A DNA stretch of 64,000 bases from Paenibacillus monticola (GTDB lineage: Bacteria; Bacillota; Bacilli; Paenibacillales; Paenibacillaceae), in the NCBI RefSeq assembly GCF_009664975.1, contig NZ_WJXB01000007.1:1-64000 (forward strand), given 5' to 3'. Shown here in pieces: positions 57,201-64,000 of this stretch (positions are counted from its first letter, which is position 1; each line of letters begins with the position of its first letter). A model generated the notes under the pieces. The model did no database searches. It worked only from the letters and a program-made list of their open reading frames with translations, and was not told the origin of the DNA. Made by a program: the position numbers and the translations under genes.

Positions 57201-57721
57201 AGTGCTTCTTCAAACTCTCTTATTGATTCCTGCAAAAGCACGCTATGAACAGTACCATTTAACATGTTTTGCAATATTGATGTGCTTGGCAACCATAGTT
57301 TAGAATATTTCTTTTCAACAGCCTTATATAAATCATCATCAAGTAAGTTATTGAAATCTTTTTCAGTAATAATATCTGAACTGTCTACGATATAAGGAGA
57401 AAATAATTCTATTATTTGTTCCTTATTTTCTTTTGATAAATCCATAGAAACCCCTAATATATAACGGTCGGGGTTAAGTTTAATAACTTTATCTTTTTCT
57501 TTATTTTTCAAATGCCTATACAGAGTACGGTAATCACACTTCCATCTTTTTGCCTGGAGAATAATAGTATTATCAATATTAAAACAGCCTCCATCTACTC
57601 CCTGATCTTTGCCCTCCTTATATGATTCAAGAAAAATCCCATCTCTTTTTTGTACGATATCTCTTGCAAACTCCTGAAATTCCATTGGCTCTAATAATCT
57701 ATGGAAATCATAATTACTCAT
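54296..57721 (-). CDS. Nuclease-STAND NTPase, Avs-like defence protein candidate
   Basis: 1141 residues, AT-rich. The N-terminal 150 residues resemble an Mrr-like PD-(D/E)xK nuclease: FQEFARDIVQKRDG, GKDQGVDGG and ILQAKRW supply the Asp and Gln-x-Lys. Next a P-loop NTPase with Walker A SGEPGMGKTS (about residue 203) and Walker B VIIFDDFWG, the DDF-G form of the nSTAND3 type. The remaining 700 residues are helical and acidic, a plausible sensor arm. Such proteins recognise phage products and activate the nuclease. Directly downstream of McrBC. AGGAGG precedes the ATG. Domain calls are by eye; the trigger is unknown. Confidence 0.8.
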   Translation of the reverse strand: MSNYDFHRLLEPMEFQEFARDIVQKRDGIFLESYKEGKDQGVDGGCFNIDNTIILQAKRWKCDYRTLYRHLKNKEKDKVIKLNPDRYILGVSMDLSKENKEQIIELFSPYIVDSSDIITEKDFNNLLDDDLYKAVEKKYSKLWLPSTSILQNMLNGTVHSVLLQESIREFEEALKKSAVFVETEAYGRAMKILNEKRVVIVSGEPGMGKTSIAYQLGRFFVQRKGYEEFFWIKSVDDIYIAQRSPGKKVIIFDDFWGSTFQESSIAGKDEQRLAKIIERIKIEKNCILILTTREYILKQGLEKHAELKEVIGKYKLECRLEEYSEVEKARIFFGHLQQSKLNWQQTKELFREHKEIVRHANYNPRVIEMFLQNVELNEHPKECVEHFWDYIERPENFWNAIFNNLSSEAKLLSVILLISPVPSLIDHIKKTYYRCLKQMQRVIDKKNFAEVVDELEKTVIKSMALDDEYTIIVKFQNPSAQEYIFNYLRNNIEHYFEILSHGSCYHGQLTYLLNHYTRDSEVRYSALMKKCIDNFESMPLIPNDYREYLDSNEFEYYYDSLEETTQLVRFYSILCGYSTRMKTDFSKFFINYIENYNEQMRDIQVEIDDYNLEMIYRLVIIRYLECGLKLNGMEIIHIYFERICFENGDLDVHKFQEVFPNEYSMFLHDNRQRIQKYIEEYFEHKLSVYIELNNVNYCKFIVNQILESFNTYELPYTSEFKTIVESYMSFLNETEEELDEDQEEDFEEDAEWKAEKIAYDEVVETYTKEILGEVSYFWEEDLQDFIRGSHIDEELKYELLEIQDSEEYWYIREFMADEESFLFLEKNLLESKQIFKQPMLFISHLLAILASKTNVDQKKLISFLINFCSEVMYRENAKFTKDEIISTEAYTLNFEYDEQYLELMIEGGLFIEQGKWCKLVNILLVMIPYGMVIAGMNKDEKSDFYNSMDMADQWQKLRAKRKKEFVVEDSTYLTDIGFYYFENTEWEKLFLKLFLELDPHDYLDYYVVPTIQNYFQKIKKESHIDTASFILKELDFRLDINKQGENAGGMASMPFVWTLIESLDLGCGFDIVPYEFSEEQMNYISRQFDLVQDGTEEVYKINLGEITDVDIISKLGIDDSAIKLLDEIENNLRELIIKHTD

Positions 57722-57745
57722 TGAATTTCCTCCTGATATTAATTA

Positions 57746-57780
57746 AGCCTGACCTCCACAATTATTATGGCTGTCAGGCT
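57746..57780. repeat. Stem-loop between McrC and the STAND gene
   Basis: AGCCTGAC and GTCAGGCT form an 8-bp stem with a 19-base loop. It lies between the McrC stop codon and the STAND gene ribosome site, so it may weaken read-through from McrBC. There is no strong T-run. Confidence 0.5.
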
Positions 57781-57790
57781 AATAAAACGT

Positions 57791-59101
57791 TTAATCTCCT
57801 AGCAAACTCGCCTCAATCAAGTGTCCCAACCTCACCAAACCATCACTCTCTTCACTCAAATCGACTAAATAAACCTGAATCGTGACCCCGTCAGTGCTTC
57901 TATACACAATTGGATCTTTTTTCTCAGCCACAGCCATTGTCCAGGGATTTACGAGAATTACAGTCTGGGCATTGTATTTCTTATGATAAGCGTAGGCTTG
58001 ATACATGTCGGATTGCGAGATTCCGTAATCTCTATCTGGCGAAAGCATTTTCCACTTGGTATCCAGGATAACTGTAAGCCCATCATGGGTAACTACGATA
58101 TCCGGTTTGAGAAAGAACCGCTGCTCAGGTTCGTTATAGAGATGGTGCAGCCGGTGCTGTGTTATCAGTAGATATTTGGGGTGAGTCAACAACTTTTTTA
58201 ATTGTCCAGCAACATAGCTTTCAAATACCTTTTCCATGGGAAACAATAGAGCGTACGCCACTCCGCTTCCTAGAAACGGTGTGAAGCTGTTCCTGTTCAG
58301 AAATACTCTACACCACTGGAGAATGGTTTGGTATTCTCTCATATTCCGATCGTCTGTGGTTTTTGCAAAGTCCTTATTGTAATCTGTAGAGAACTCTACA
58401 GATTCAAACGCATTTGATAAGGTATACAGATCCTTCAGCAGTTTTCTACTGGAACAGACCTTTTGTAACAACCCGATCGTTGATTTAATCAATCTGTTCT
58501 CCGGTCGATCTACGCTGAATACATCGTATTCGATGTAGAACCGCTCTTTGTGCACCGCATTTAGCCGGATATGGTCAGAAAATTTAAGTTTGCCTTTGTA
58601 AAAATACTCATTATCCTCATAACCTACATAAGAGGATTCAAACCCTTTTTTATCCAGAATATGGGCTTCTTCAATGAACATCTTGATGAAAATATTGAGA
58701 ATACTGTATTTCTCCTGATTCAGACTGGAGACATTAAAATGCTTATAAGGCATCTGTTTGAGGGATTTCAGCATCTTTAGAAATATCTGTTTGGTCTCCC
58801 CCTCAGAGCTTTCTTTATCCCGTGAATACAGCTTAGGTAAGATCTCAATCTGTATTCCATTATTCATAGTAATCACACCCACATAATTACGGGCGCTAAT
58901 GACCTTGCCAATTCCACGTCTGCTCGTTAGCACCATCAGTTCTAATGGTTCTGTATCAGATTCCAGGCGGTTGGACAACACAAACTGCTCCAGATAATCA
59001 AAAATAGCTTCTGAAATATAGTAGTAATTCGGAAGCTTTACATCCGGATTTTTGGTAAACGAGTCGTATTCTTTAATGGTATATTTCTCCCGGTTCATCA
59101 T
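57791..59101 (-). CDS. mcrC: McrC-like subunit of the modification-dependent McrBC nuclease
   Basis: 436 residues. The core pattern is ITMNNGIQIEILPKLYSRD near the start, GKLKFSDHIRLNA in the middle, and the nuclease motif PDIVVTHDGLTVILDTKWK (PD...D-x-K) near residue 330. It makes the DNA cut and stimulates the GTPase of McrB. The ATG overlaps the McrB stop codon by 4 bases. It is longer than the E. coli protein. Confidence 0.92.
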   Translation of the reverse strand: MMNREKYTIKEYDSFTKNPDVKLPNYYYISEAIFDYLEQFVLSNRLESDTEPLELMVLTSRRGIGKVISARNYVGVITMNNGIQIEILPKLYSRDKESSEGETKQIFLKMLKSLKQMPYKHFNVSSLNQEKYSILNIFIKMFIEEAHILDKKGFESSYVGYEDNEYFYKGKLKFSDHIRLNAVHKERFYIEYDVFSVDRPENRLIKSTIGLLQKVCSSRKLLKDLYTLSNAFESVEFSTDYNKDFAKTTDDRNMREYQTILQWCRVFLNRNSFTPFLGSGVAYALLFPMEKVFESYVAGQLKKLLTHPKYLLITQHRLHHLYNEPEQRFFLKPDIVVTHDGLTVILDTKWKMLSPDRDYGISQSDMYQAYAYHKKYNAQTVILVNPWTMAVAEKKDPIVYRSTDGVTIQVYLVDLSEESDGLVRLGHLIEASLLGD

Positions 59102-61038
59102 AAAGAACTGTGTCTATATATTTTGCTGTAGGCTTCAACTTGTCCAAATGCTACGTTATTGATTTCATAGGCCACTTCGTCATCAAAATCAAAACTATTC
59201 ATATTACCAAACAGCTCGACTATATTCGTTTTCTTAGCCAGAATAAACTGTTCACTCTCAGGCTTGTTGTTGTCTCCCAGCACCAACCGGATTTTATCAT
59301 AATCTTCATAAAAGTACTCCTGCAGCAGAGGAATAATCGTATTGCGGAAAATATGGCTAAGCTCATTCAGAGCAGAGTGGCTTTTTAATGAGATGAAATA
59401 GGCATGTCCGATCATATGCTCCCTATCATACAGGACCTCAATACGGCGGTTCATAGCAGCAAGCATGGAAGACAGTTCAATAACCTCGTTGCCAACGGAT
59501 AGAGTCTCCAGTATTTCTGGCTGCGGCATCATTTCGGCAAAATGAAAGCGACGGCGGAGCGCTGTATCCAACCGGGCAATCGAGCGGTCAGCAGTATTCA
59601 TCGTTGCAAGAAGATAGACATTACCAGGAACCCCGAAGTCTTCTTGAGAGTAAGGCAGTCGTAGTGTGATTTCCTCCGATTGTCCGATACGTTTAGACGG
59701 CTCGATCAGCGTAATTAACTCCCCGAGAATTTTCGAGATGTTGCCACGGTTAATTTCATCGATTATAAACACATAGTTGTTGGCATTTTCCTTAATGGCT
59801 GTACCTAGAACATTGTTGTTAGCTTTCATCATAACCAGTACATCTGCAAGCGTGATTCTATTCAGTCTATAAACGGAACCTAGTGTCAAGACCTTGTTTC
59901 CATTGAGCGCGTAAATATCCCCACGAATATCTTTAGCAAGCCACTTCACCTCGCGGGACCGTTTGTAATCCTCCATTTCATCTATCCACTCATATTCACC
60001 TGTCACAACTCCAATTGCATCAATGGTTTTTTCGTCGTGAAGAATCAAAACAATATCACCAATTACCATCTCGCTCATGAACCGGGACAGGATAGTCGCT
60101 CCACCATATTCCCTAAAATCTGTTTCATCCGTAATTCGTTCTCCATAAGAGTCCCACCCTATACGGATTCTGTTATTGTCAAAGCAATCCCGCTTCACCT
60201 GGTTCTGGCCGGAGCCACCAAGCGAGACCTTCCATATGACTGGTTCCTTGCGGATTCCATACGAATTGCTGTCCTGTATAACCGGTATTTGCGCTTTTTC
60301 ACAGAATTGTTTAAATACCCCCGGTTTTATCTCGTAAGCAATCTCATCCCTAATTTGCCCCGTCTCGTCACCTTGCTGAATCTTTGGCTTAATACCTTCA
60401 ATAAACTCCTCGTAGCCATAAGATTGGTGGAATGTCGTGAAATCAATTTGTCCTTTATTTTTATAAGAGCGATAGCGTTTCAGAATTACGTCGTAACCAC
60501 TGTTCTTCACTTCATCCAAAATAATATGTAAGGGTTTGTTCTCAATGATTGCGACTGCATATGTAACTGTGTTATATGTTTTCCCTGTACCCGGTGGGCC
60601 ATATAGAATGATGTTTTTATCAAGCAGTGCAGATGGCAGTCTGGTGGTCACTGCCAAAGCCGAAGTCTTGTCCGCTATAACTGAATTAGAGGAATCTTCA
60701 GCAGCAGCCATATCAGTTCCCTTTTCCTGTTCACGCAAGAAATCTTCATAGTACTCAAGAGCATATTGAAATGCTCTGTTGCCCGCCTTTACATTAATTT
60801 CATCGAAATTCTCTGCTTTTTCTATACGCCGTCTTATCCCATGAAAATAATCAGCCGAAGTAATCTCGTAAACATTGGTATTTTCCAGTTCAATTCCTGA
60901 AAGTCTGGCGGGGGCGGTCGTTAATGAGGAAGCATATGAATTTACAGTGTTCTCGGAATATAGTTCCCCGTTCGATTTTCTTTTCCGTTTTAACCAGTTG
61001 GTATATTGTTGCTTCTTCAGCTTGGATAAATCACTCAT
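59098..61038 (-). CDS. mcrB: McrB-like GTPase subunit with an inserted reader-like domain
   Basis: 646 residues from the ATG at 61038 (AGGAG 8 bases upstream). The N-terminal 90 residues form a helical domain (QYTNWLKRKRKSNGELYSEN) resembling a phage-integrase SAM-like fold. Walker A GPPGTGKT at about 148, then Walker B FIIDEINRGN near 425 and the McrB signature MNTADRS. Between Walker A and B lie about 120 extra residues (IWKVSLGGSGQ...GDIVLILHDEKTIDAIGVVTG) that look like an EVE/PUA-type base reader. McrB moves DNA using GTP and reads modified cytosine; this insert may be the reader here. A possible -10 TATAAT lies at 61131-61126. Confidence 0.9.
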   Translation of the reverse strand: MSDLSKLKKQQYTNWLKRKRKSNGELYSENTVNSYASSLTTAPARLSGIELENTNVYEITSADYFHGIRRRIEKAENFDEINVKAGNRAFQYALEYYEDFLREQEKGTDMAAAEDSSNSVIADKTSALAVTTRLPSALLDKNIILYGPPGTGKTYNTVTYAVAIIENKPLHIILDEVKNSGYDVILKRYRSYKNKGQIDFTTFHQSYGYEEFIEGIKPKIQQGDETGQIRDEIAYEIKPGVFKQFCEKAQIPVIQDSNSYGIRKEPVIWKVSLGGSGQNQVKRDCFDNNRIRIGWDSYGERITDETDFREYGGATILSRFMSEMVIGDIVLILHDEKTIDAIGVVTGEYEWIDEMEDYKRSREVKWLAKDIRGDIYALNGNKVLTLGSVYRLNRITLADVLVMMKANNNVLGTAIKENANNYVFIIDEINRGNISKILGELITLIEPSKRIGQSEEITLRLPYSQEDFGVPGNVYLLATMNTADRSIARLDTALRRRFHFAEMMPQPEILETLSVGNEVIELSSMLAAMNRRIEVLYDREHMIGHAYFISLKSHSALNELSHIFRNTIIPLLQEYFYEDYDKIRLVLGDNNKPESEQFILAKKTNIVELFGNMNSFDFDDEVAYEINNVAFGQVEAYSKIYRHSSL

Positions 61039-61221
61039 AAGATTAGCTCCTATACTATAAGATGAGTACAAAATAGAGTTGCTTTATTGTTACAAATATC
61101 AGGACAAAAGCCCTGTGTGAAAACTATTATAGTCTATTCAACTGCATTAAAATACCAATTTCGCATGTTTTTAACGCATTCTCTCTCCCATTTTATTACT
61201 GTGAAATTAAATCAAAAATAA

Positions 61222-61402
61222 GGAATCGCTCCCTTGCTCTGCAAGATATGGAGGAGATCAGCCAACTGCTTACCTATACCTATGACGCTAGTAGCCACTT
61301 GGCTACTTAGCGTCTTTGTAAGCCCTGAAGTCCATCGTATTGTTGTAAATGAAAAGAACCCACAGGCAAAAGGTTTCTATGAGCATATGAATTTGCCGCT
61401 AT
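61222..61402 (+). pseudogene. Remnant of a GNAT acetyltransferase
   Basis: RSLALQDMEEISQLLTYTYD (N-terminal acetyl-CoA fold) is followed after a deletion and frame change by VHRIVVNEKNPQAKGFYEHM, the typical GNAT C-terminal motif. The middle of the domain is missing. Confidence 0.6.
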
Positions 61403-61410
61403 CACAAGAA

Positions 61411-61445
61411 AAGACCCTTTCAACTACCAGAAAGGGTCTTTACAT
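61411..61445. terminator. Terminator-like hairpin after the GNAT remnant
   Basis: AAGACCCTTTC and GAAAGGGTCTT pair perfectly (11 bp) around an 8-base loop. A short TTTA follows on the plus strand. Confidence 0.65.
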
Positions 61446-61454
61446 CCTCAACTT

Positions 61455-61838
61455 CTATTCCACAGAGTTCAACGACTCAATCATATGCATCCGTTTGAGC
61501 TTCGTGTGCATGGTGGACCATGACGATGTCCGTGAACAGTTAAGAGCACGGCATAAATATTGCTCGACCGTCAGCTGGACGAAGCAGTGTAGTACGATGG
61601 CGAGACCCGAACTGGAAGCAAAGCAGAGCAGACTCAGCAGGATATTTCTCCGGTAAATATACATTGTCACTTCATTGTCATAGAAGCACAGCACCTTGAT
61701 GGTCGACAGTTTGCAAATGCGCTCGGACACATTGATATTGATCAGATTATAGAATACGACAAAAGCCATTACCGCCCCAGATACAATGAGCACCAATGTA
61801 ATATATACTCAGAAGCGTTTCAATCGTCTCAAAAACGA
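61455..61838 (-). pseudogene. Fragment of an FtsX/MacB-type ABC permease
   Basis: On the minus strand FETIETLLSIYITLVLIVSG, then MAFVVFYNLININVSERICK and LSTIKVLCFYDNEVTMYIYR form the C-terminal core of FtsX-like permeases. It needs one frame change near 61800. The N-terminal two-thirds and the last helix are missing. The 77 residues after LSLLCF do not look like the family. Confidence 0.7.
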
Positions 61839-61842
61839 CCTT

Positions 61843-62199
61843 TTACTTCAACTCATACAATTCACTCAAGTAATCTTGAGTGAGATCTAGTTCCTTACCG
61901 CTTTGATTAACAACGTAAATTTTATCAGGTGGACTCTCAAGGCTTTTACCTTTAATAAACAACTGGTGCCCTCCTTCGATTTTGTACTTTCTTATATATA
62001 ATCCTGATCCGATATCCTCAAAAGAATACTTGTTGAAATCGTCCCAATTCAGCGATACGCCCTTTTCAGATAAGCTTTTTAATTCATCTAATGAAATATA
62101 TTCACTGGGCCCTTCTTCCCTATTGCTTTGGCATGCTGAACAAATAGTTAAAACGAATAATAATGTCATTGAAAACTTAAAGCATTTTACTAGTGTCAT
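61843..62199 (-). CDS. Small lipoprotein, unknown
   Basis: 118 residues. Signal peptide ending in the lipobox ICSAC, so it should be anchored outside the membrane. The mature part (EYISLDELKSLSEKGVSLNW) is acidic and matches nothing I recognise. A GGAGG site lies 7 bases before the ATG. It sits among decayed genes. Confidence 0.55.
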   Translation of the reverse strand: MTLVKCFKFSMTLLFVLTICSACQSNREEGPSEYISLDELKSLSEKGVSLNWDDFNKYSFEDIGSGLYIRKYKIEGGHQLFIKGKSLESPPDKIYVVNQSGKELDLTQDYLSELYELK

Positions 62200-62338
62200 T
62201 AAAGTCCCTCCAATTTACCAAAAATTTACTGGTAATCTATAGAAAATATTTACACCATAAAAAGGTAAAAATTCTAAAAATATAAAAAAAGGTGAGAAAT
62301 GGTGGAATTGTGTGTTTAAAAAATTAGGAGGTTTCTGA

Positions 62339-63027
62339 ATGAAAAAACTGCTATCTTTGCTCACAACGTTAATAATGGTGTTTTTGCTTACAACACCAGT
62401 ATTTGCAAGTACCAGTAATAACGAAAATGATTTACTAAATGTTTCAACCAATCAACTGGAATCATCTGTTGATCCTTTGGCATCTTTTAATCCCGATCCA
62501 GAAAAGTGGTTGGAATGGTTTAACGGCTTACCCGAAGAAGTGCAATTACAAGTCAATTATAGACCTGCAGGATTTGATTCCACAAAAAATAAAGCAGTTT
62601 TACCAAACAATGATATACCAATCAATGAAACACAATACAGTCAAAATTCTTCTGAATCAAAACAGGATGCTAAAAAATCCATAGGAGTGCAGCTACTTGA
62701 AACAATGTTAACTGGTGGATACGAACATCCTTATAATACTAGTGTTTGGGCGCCATTGACTGATAAGGCTAATTGCTATGCCTATATGTTAAACATATCT
62801 ACTTACTCCGGGCACAAATTACAACTAGGTGAAAAGGCTGGAAGTATTTTCTCGAGTTTAACAACTACAAGCATAATTAATGCTGGTCACACAAACGAGG
62901 CTTAACTGCTATTGATTTTAGAGATGCAGGTGGAGTGTCAATTCGTAACCCACAAACAGCTAATCGCAATTATGGAAATGGTCTAAATTATTCTACATTT
63001 AGCGGATGGTATATTATTAAATATTAA
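62339..63027 (+). pseudogene. Secreted protein with NCYAY motif, broken by a frameshift
   Basis: Signal peptide MKKLLSLLTTLIMVFLLTTPVFA, then an acidic region and DKANCYAYMLNISTYSGHK, the NCYAY motif of secreted putative cysteine hydrolase-like proteins. The frame ends at 62905, but from there the neighbouring frame continues GLTAIDFRDAGGVSIRNPQT to NYSTFSGWYIIKY and a stop at 63027, so one base was lost or gained near 62890-62905. TAGGAGG precedes the ATG. If the frameshift is a sequencing error, the gene is intact (about 229 residues). Confidence 0.65.
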
Positions 63028-63049
63028 ATATTAATAGCATACCACGGAA

Positions 63050-63080
63050 GGGGCCGAGTTTTGTAACTTGGCCTCTTTAT
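63050..63080 (+). terminator. Terminator of the secreted-protein gene
   Basis: GGGGCCGAGTT and AACTTGGCCTC pair (one wobble or mismatch) around TTGT, followed by TTTATG and then TTTTTT. Confidence 0.75.
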
Positions 63081-63276
63081 GTTTTTTGTTGTATCCATCA
63101 AAATTCGACTGTTCTTATATCCGAATTTTATATTAACTCCCCACCAGTATAAATTGTCGGTTGCTTAGTATAATATCGTTTATTTCATGGCGATTTCTTA
63201 ATCTGATCATCTTGCACATCCTCTGACTGAATATTGTATCTGCCGTTTTCCCCATACCTGCTTCAACATAACGAAA

Positions 63277-63304
63277 GCTCCAAAGATCTCAAGATCCTTG
63301 GAGC
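63277..63304 (-). terminator. Terminator-like hairpin after the broken hydrolase
   Basis: GCTCCAAAGATC pairs with GATCCTTGGAGC with one mismatch around TCAA. On the minus strand TTTCG follows. The rest of 63028-63352 shows nothing I can support. Confidence 0.55.
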
Positions 63305-63352
63305 TTAATTCGGGGCCGACGAGCTATTGAATTGGAAAAGACATGGCAGTTA

Positions 63353-64000
63353 TCAGTGAATATCCGATTTCAGATAGAATCCTTTGATTAGCTCCGAGAC
63401 CTCATGGCTTTTCTCCTCTAACACGAAATGTCCGCCGCATAATAAGCAGGTTTCAATATGGTTTACTAGATGACTGAAGAAAAGGGCACCTTCCAAGGTG
63501 AAAATAAAATCATTTTCCCCCAGGCGACAAGCACAGGCGGCTGATATGTGCGTAGGTATTGCTGCCAGACAGGGTACAGTTCCACATTGGTTCGATAATC
63601 ATAGCCCAGATCCAGCTGGATCTGTCTGTTTCCGGGACGATCCAGAAAAAACTGATCCATCGAGTAGCCATCTGGACTGATCAGATAAGGCTGACAAACT
63701 CCCGTTATATATTGCTTTTTGGTAGAATCAAACGTTAGAAACTCGGCAAAAGCCGCTTCGGATGTTGGATTACGGTTCACCCAAAGTGCTTTAAAGAGAT
63801 CAAACGGCTCTCCCAGCCCCTGCTCATTGATAACCGCATTTTGAATAACAAAGCCAATAATGCTCTGAGGGTTGCGAATGGCCAGCCTGAAGCTAATAGG
63901 CCCTCCATAATCATGGACATATAAGAGATAGCGTGAAATACCAAGCATAGCTATAAGCTTCTCCATCACTAGAGATAAATTTTCAAAGGTGTAATTAAAT
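63353..64000 (-). pseudogene. Haloalkane-dehalogenase/epoxide-hydrolase-like protein, frameshifted and cut by the window edge
   Basis: Enters from the right edge (FENLSLVMEKL). The elbow is YVHDYGGPISFRL, with Asp as nucleophile as in dehalogenases and epoxide hydrolases, then NAVINEQGLG and PVLVAWG. Near 63520 one G is missing, so the given frame ends at 63466 with unrelated residues, while the neighbouring frame continues ENDFIFTLEGALFFSHLVNH to CGGHFVLEEKSHEV (catalytic His) and a stop at 63353. Non-functional unless the missing base is a sequencing error. Confidence 0.75.

Noticed and set aside
60037..60531. 164-residue plus-strand frame inside McrB
   Set aside because: Antisense shadow of the GTPase and insert domain, with no ribosome site.

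Overview
The window looks like a chromosomal segment of a spore-former of the Paenibacillaceae, most likely Paenibacillus. The reasons are strong AGGAGG-type ribosome sites, frequent GTG/TTG starts, a Firmicutes T-box leader before thrS, YesM/YesN-type two-component genes next to sugar ABC transporters, a GH5 mannanase with a Thr/Pro/Ser linker, and an AT-rich defence island. No rRNA, tRNA, CRISPR array or intact insertion sequence was seen. This assignment is inference from gene style; no database was searched.

Layout. 0.2-1.9 kb (+): an ABC-2-like membrane protein, a small membrane protein and an Sfp-type phosphopantetheinyl transferase. 2.0-11.2 kb (-): a nonribosomal peptide operon running A-PCP protein, GT4-like glycosyltransferase, C-A-PCP-TE protein fused to an MFS exporter, then a P-loop kinase. 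Its promoter has a strong sigma-A core and a LacI-family-type palindrome just downstream of the start. 11.6-13.6 kb (+): a P1B-4 metal ATPase (PfeT/ZosA-like) behind a Fur/PerR-like box. 13.8-18.0 kb (+): a hypothetical protein, two DUF606-type DMT proteins around a decayed Crp/Fnr gene, and T-box-thrS. 18-27 kb: a P-loop kinase, a sedoheptulokinase-like FGGY kinase with an extra C-terminal domain, TetR with a perfect operator and a broken hydrolase, a membrane amidohydrolase, an OmpR-type two-component pair, and a hydrolase gene behind four 11-bp-spaced repeats.

27.7-38.6 kb (-) is mainly polysaccharide breakdown: GH5 mannanase, GH120 beta-xylosidase and GH127 beta-L-arabinofuranosidase. Two tandem class-3 lipase-like genes lie in between, one of which has lost its catalytic serine. 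Next to them is a small, possibly decayed RiPP-like locus (PqqD-like protein plus small peptides) and an arylsulfotransferase remnant. 39-44 kb holds an ATPase, a membrane protein, an AraC regulator with an oxidoreductase, and a polysaccharide deacetylase. 44-52 kb (-) is a sugar ABC uptake operon with its YesM/YesN two-component system, ending in a frameshifted aldo/keto reductase. 52-54 kb (+) carries an aldo/keto reductase and an AraC regulator, each interrupted by a stop codon.

54.3-61.0 kb (-) is a defence island: McrB with a putative EVE/PUA-like insert, McrC, and a 1141-residue protein with an N-terminal nuclease-like domain and a STAND-type NTPase. The last 3 kb is a graveyard (GNAT, FtsX and hydrolase fragments) with a lipoprotein and a frameshifted secreted protein.

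The most promising uncharacterised system is the NRPS operon. By eye it predicts a short peptide from a Tyr-like and an Asp-like residue, released by a cysteine-nucleophile thioesterase, possibly glycosylated, exported by a covalently attached MFS domain, and possibly handled by a kinase. The other two leads are the McrBC/STAND island and the PqqD/peptide locus. Eight genes are broken by a single indel or stop codon; some of these could be sequencing errors.
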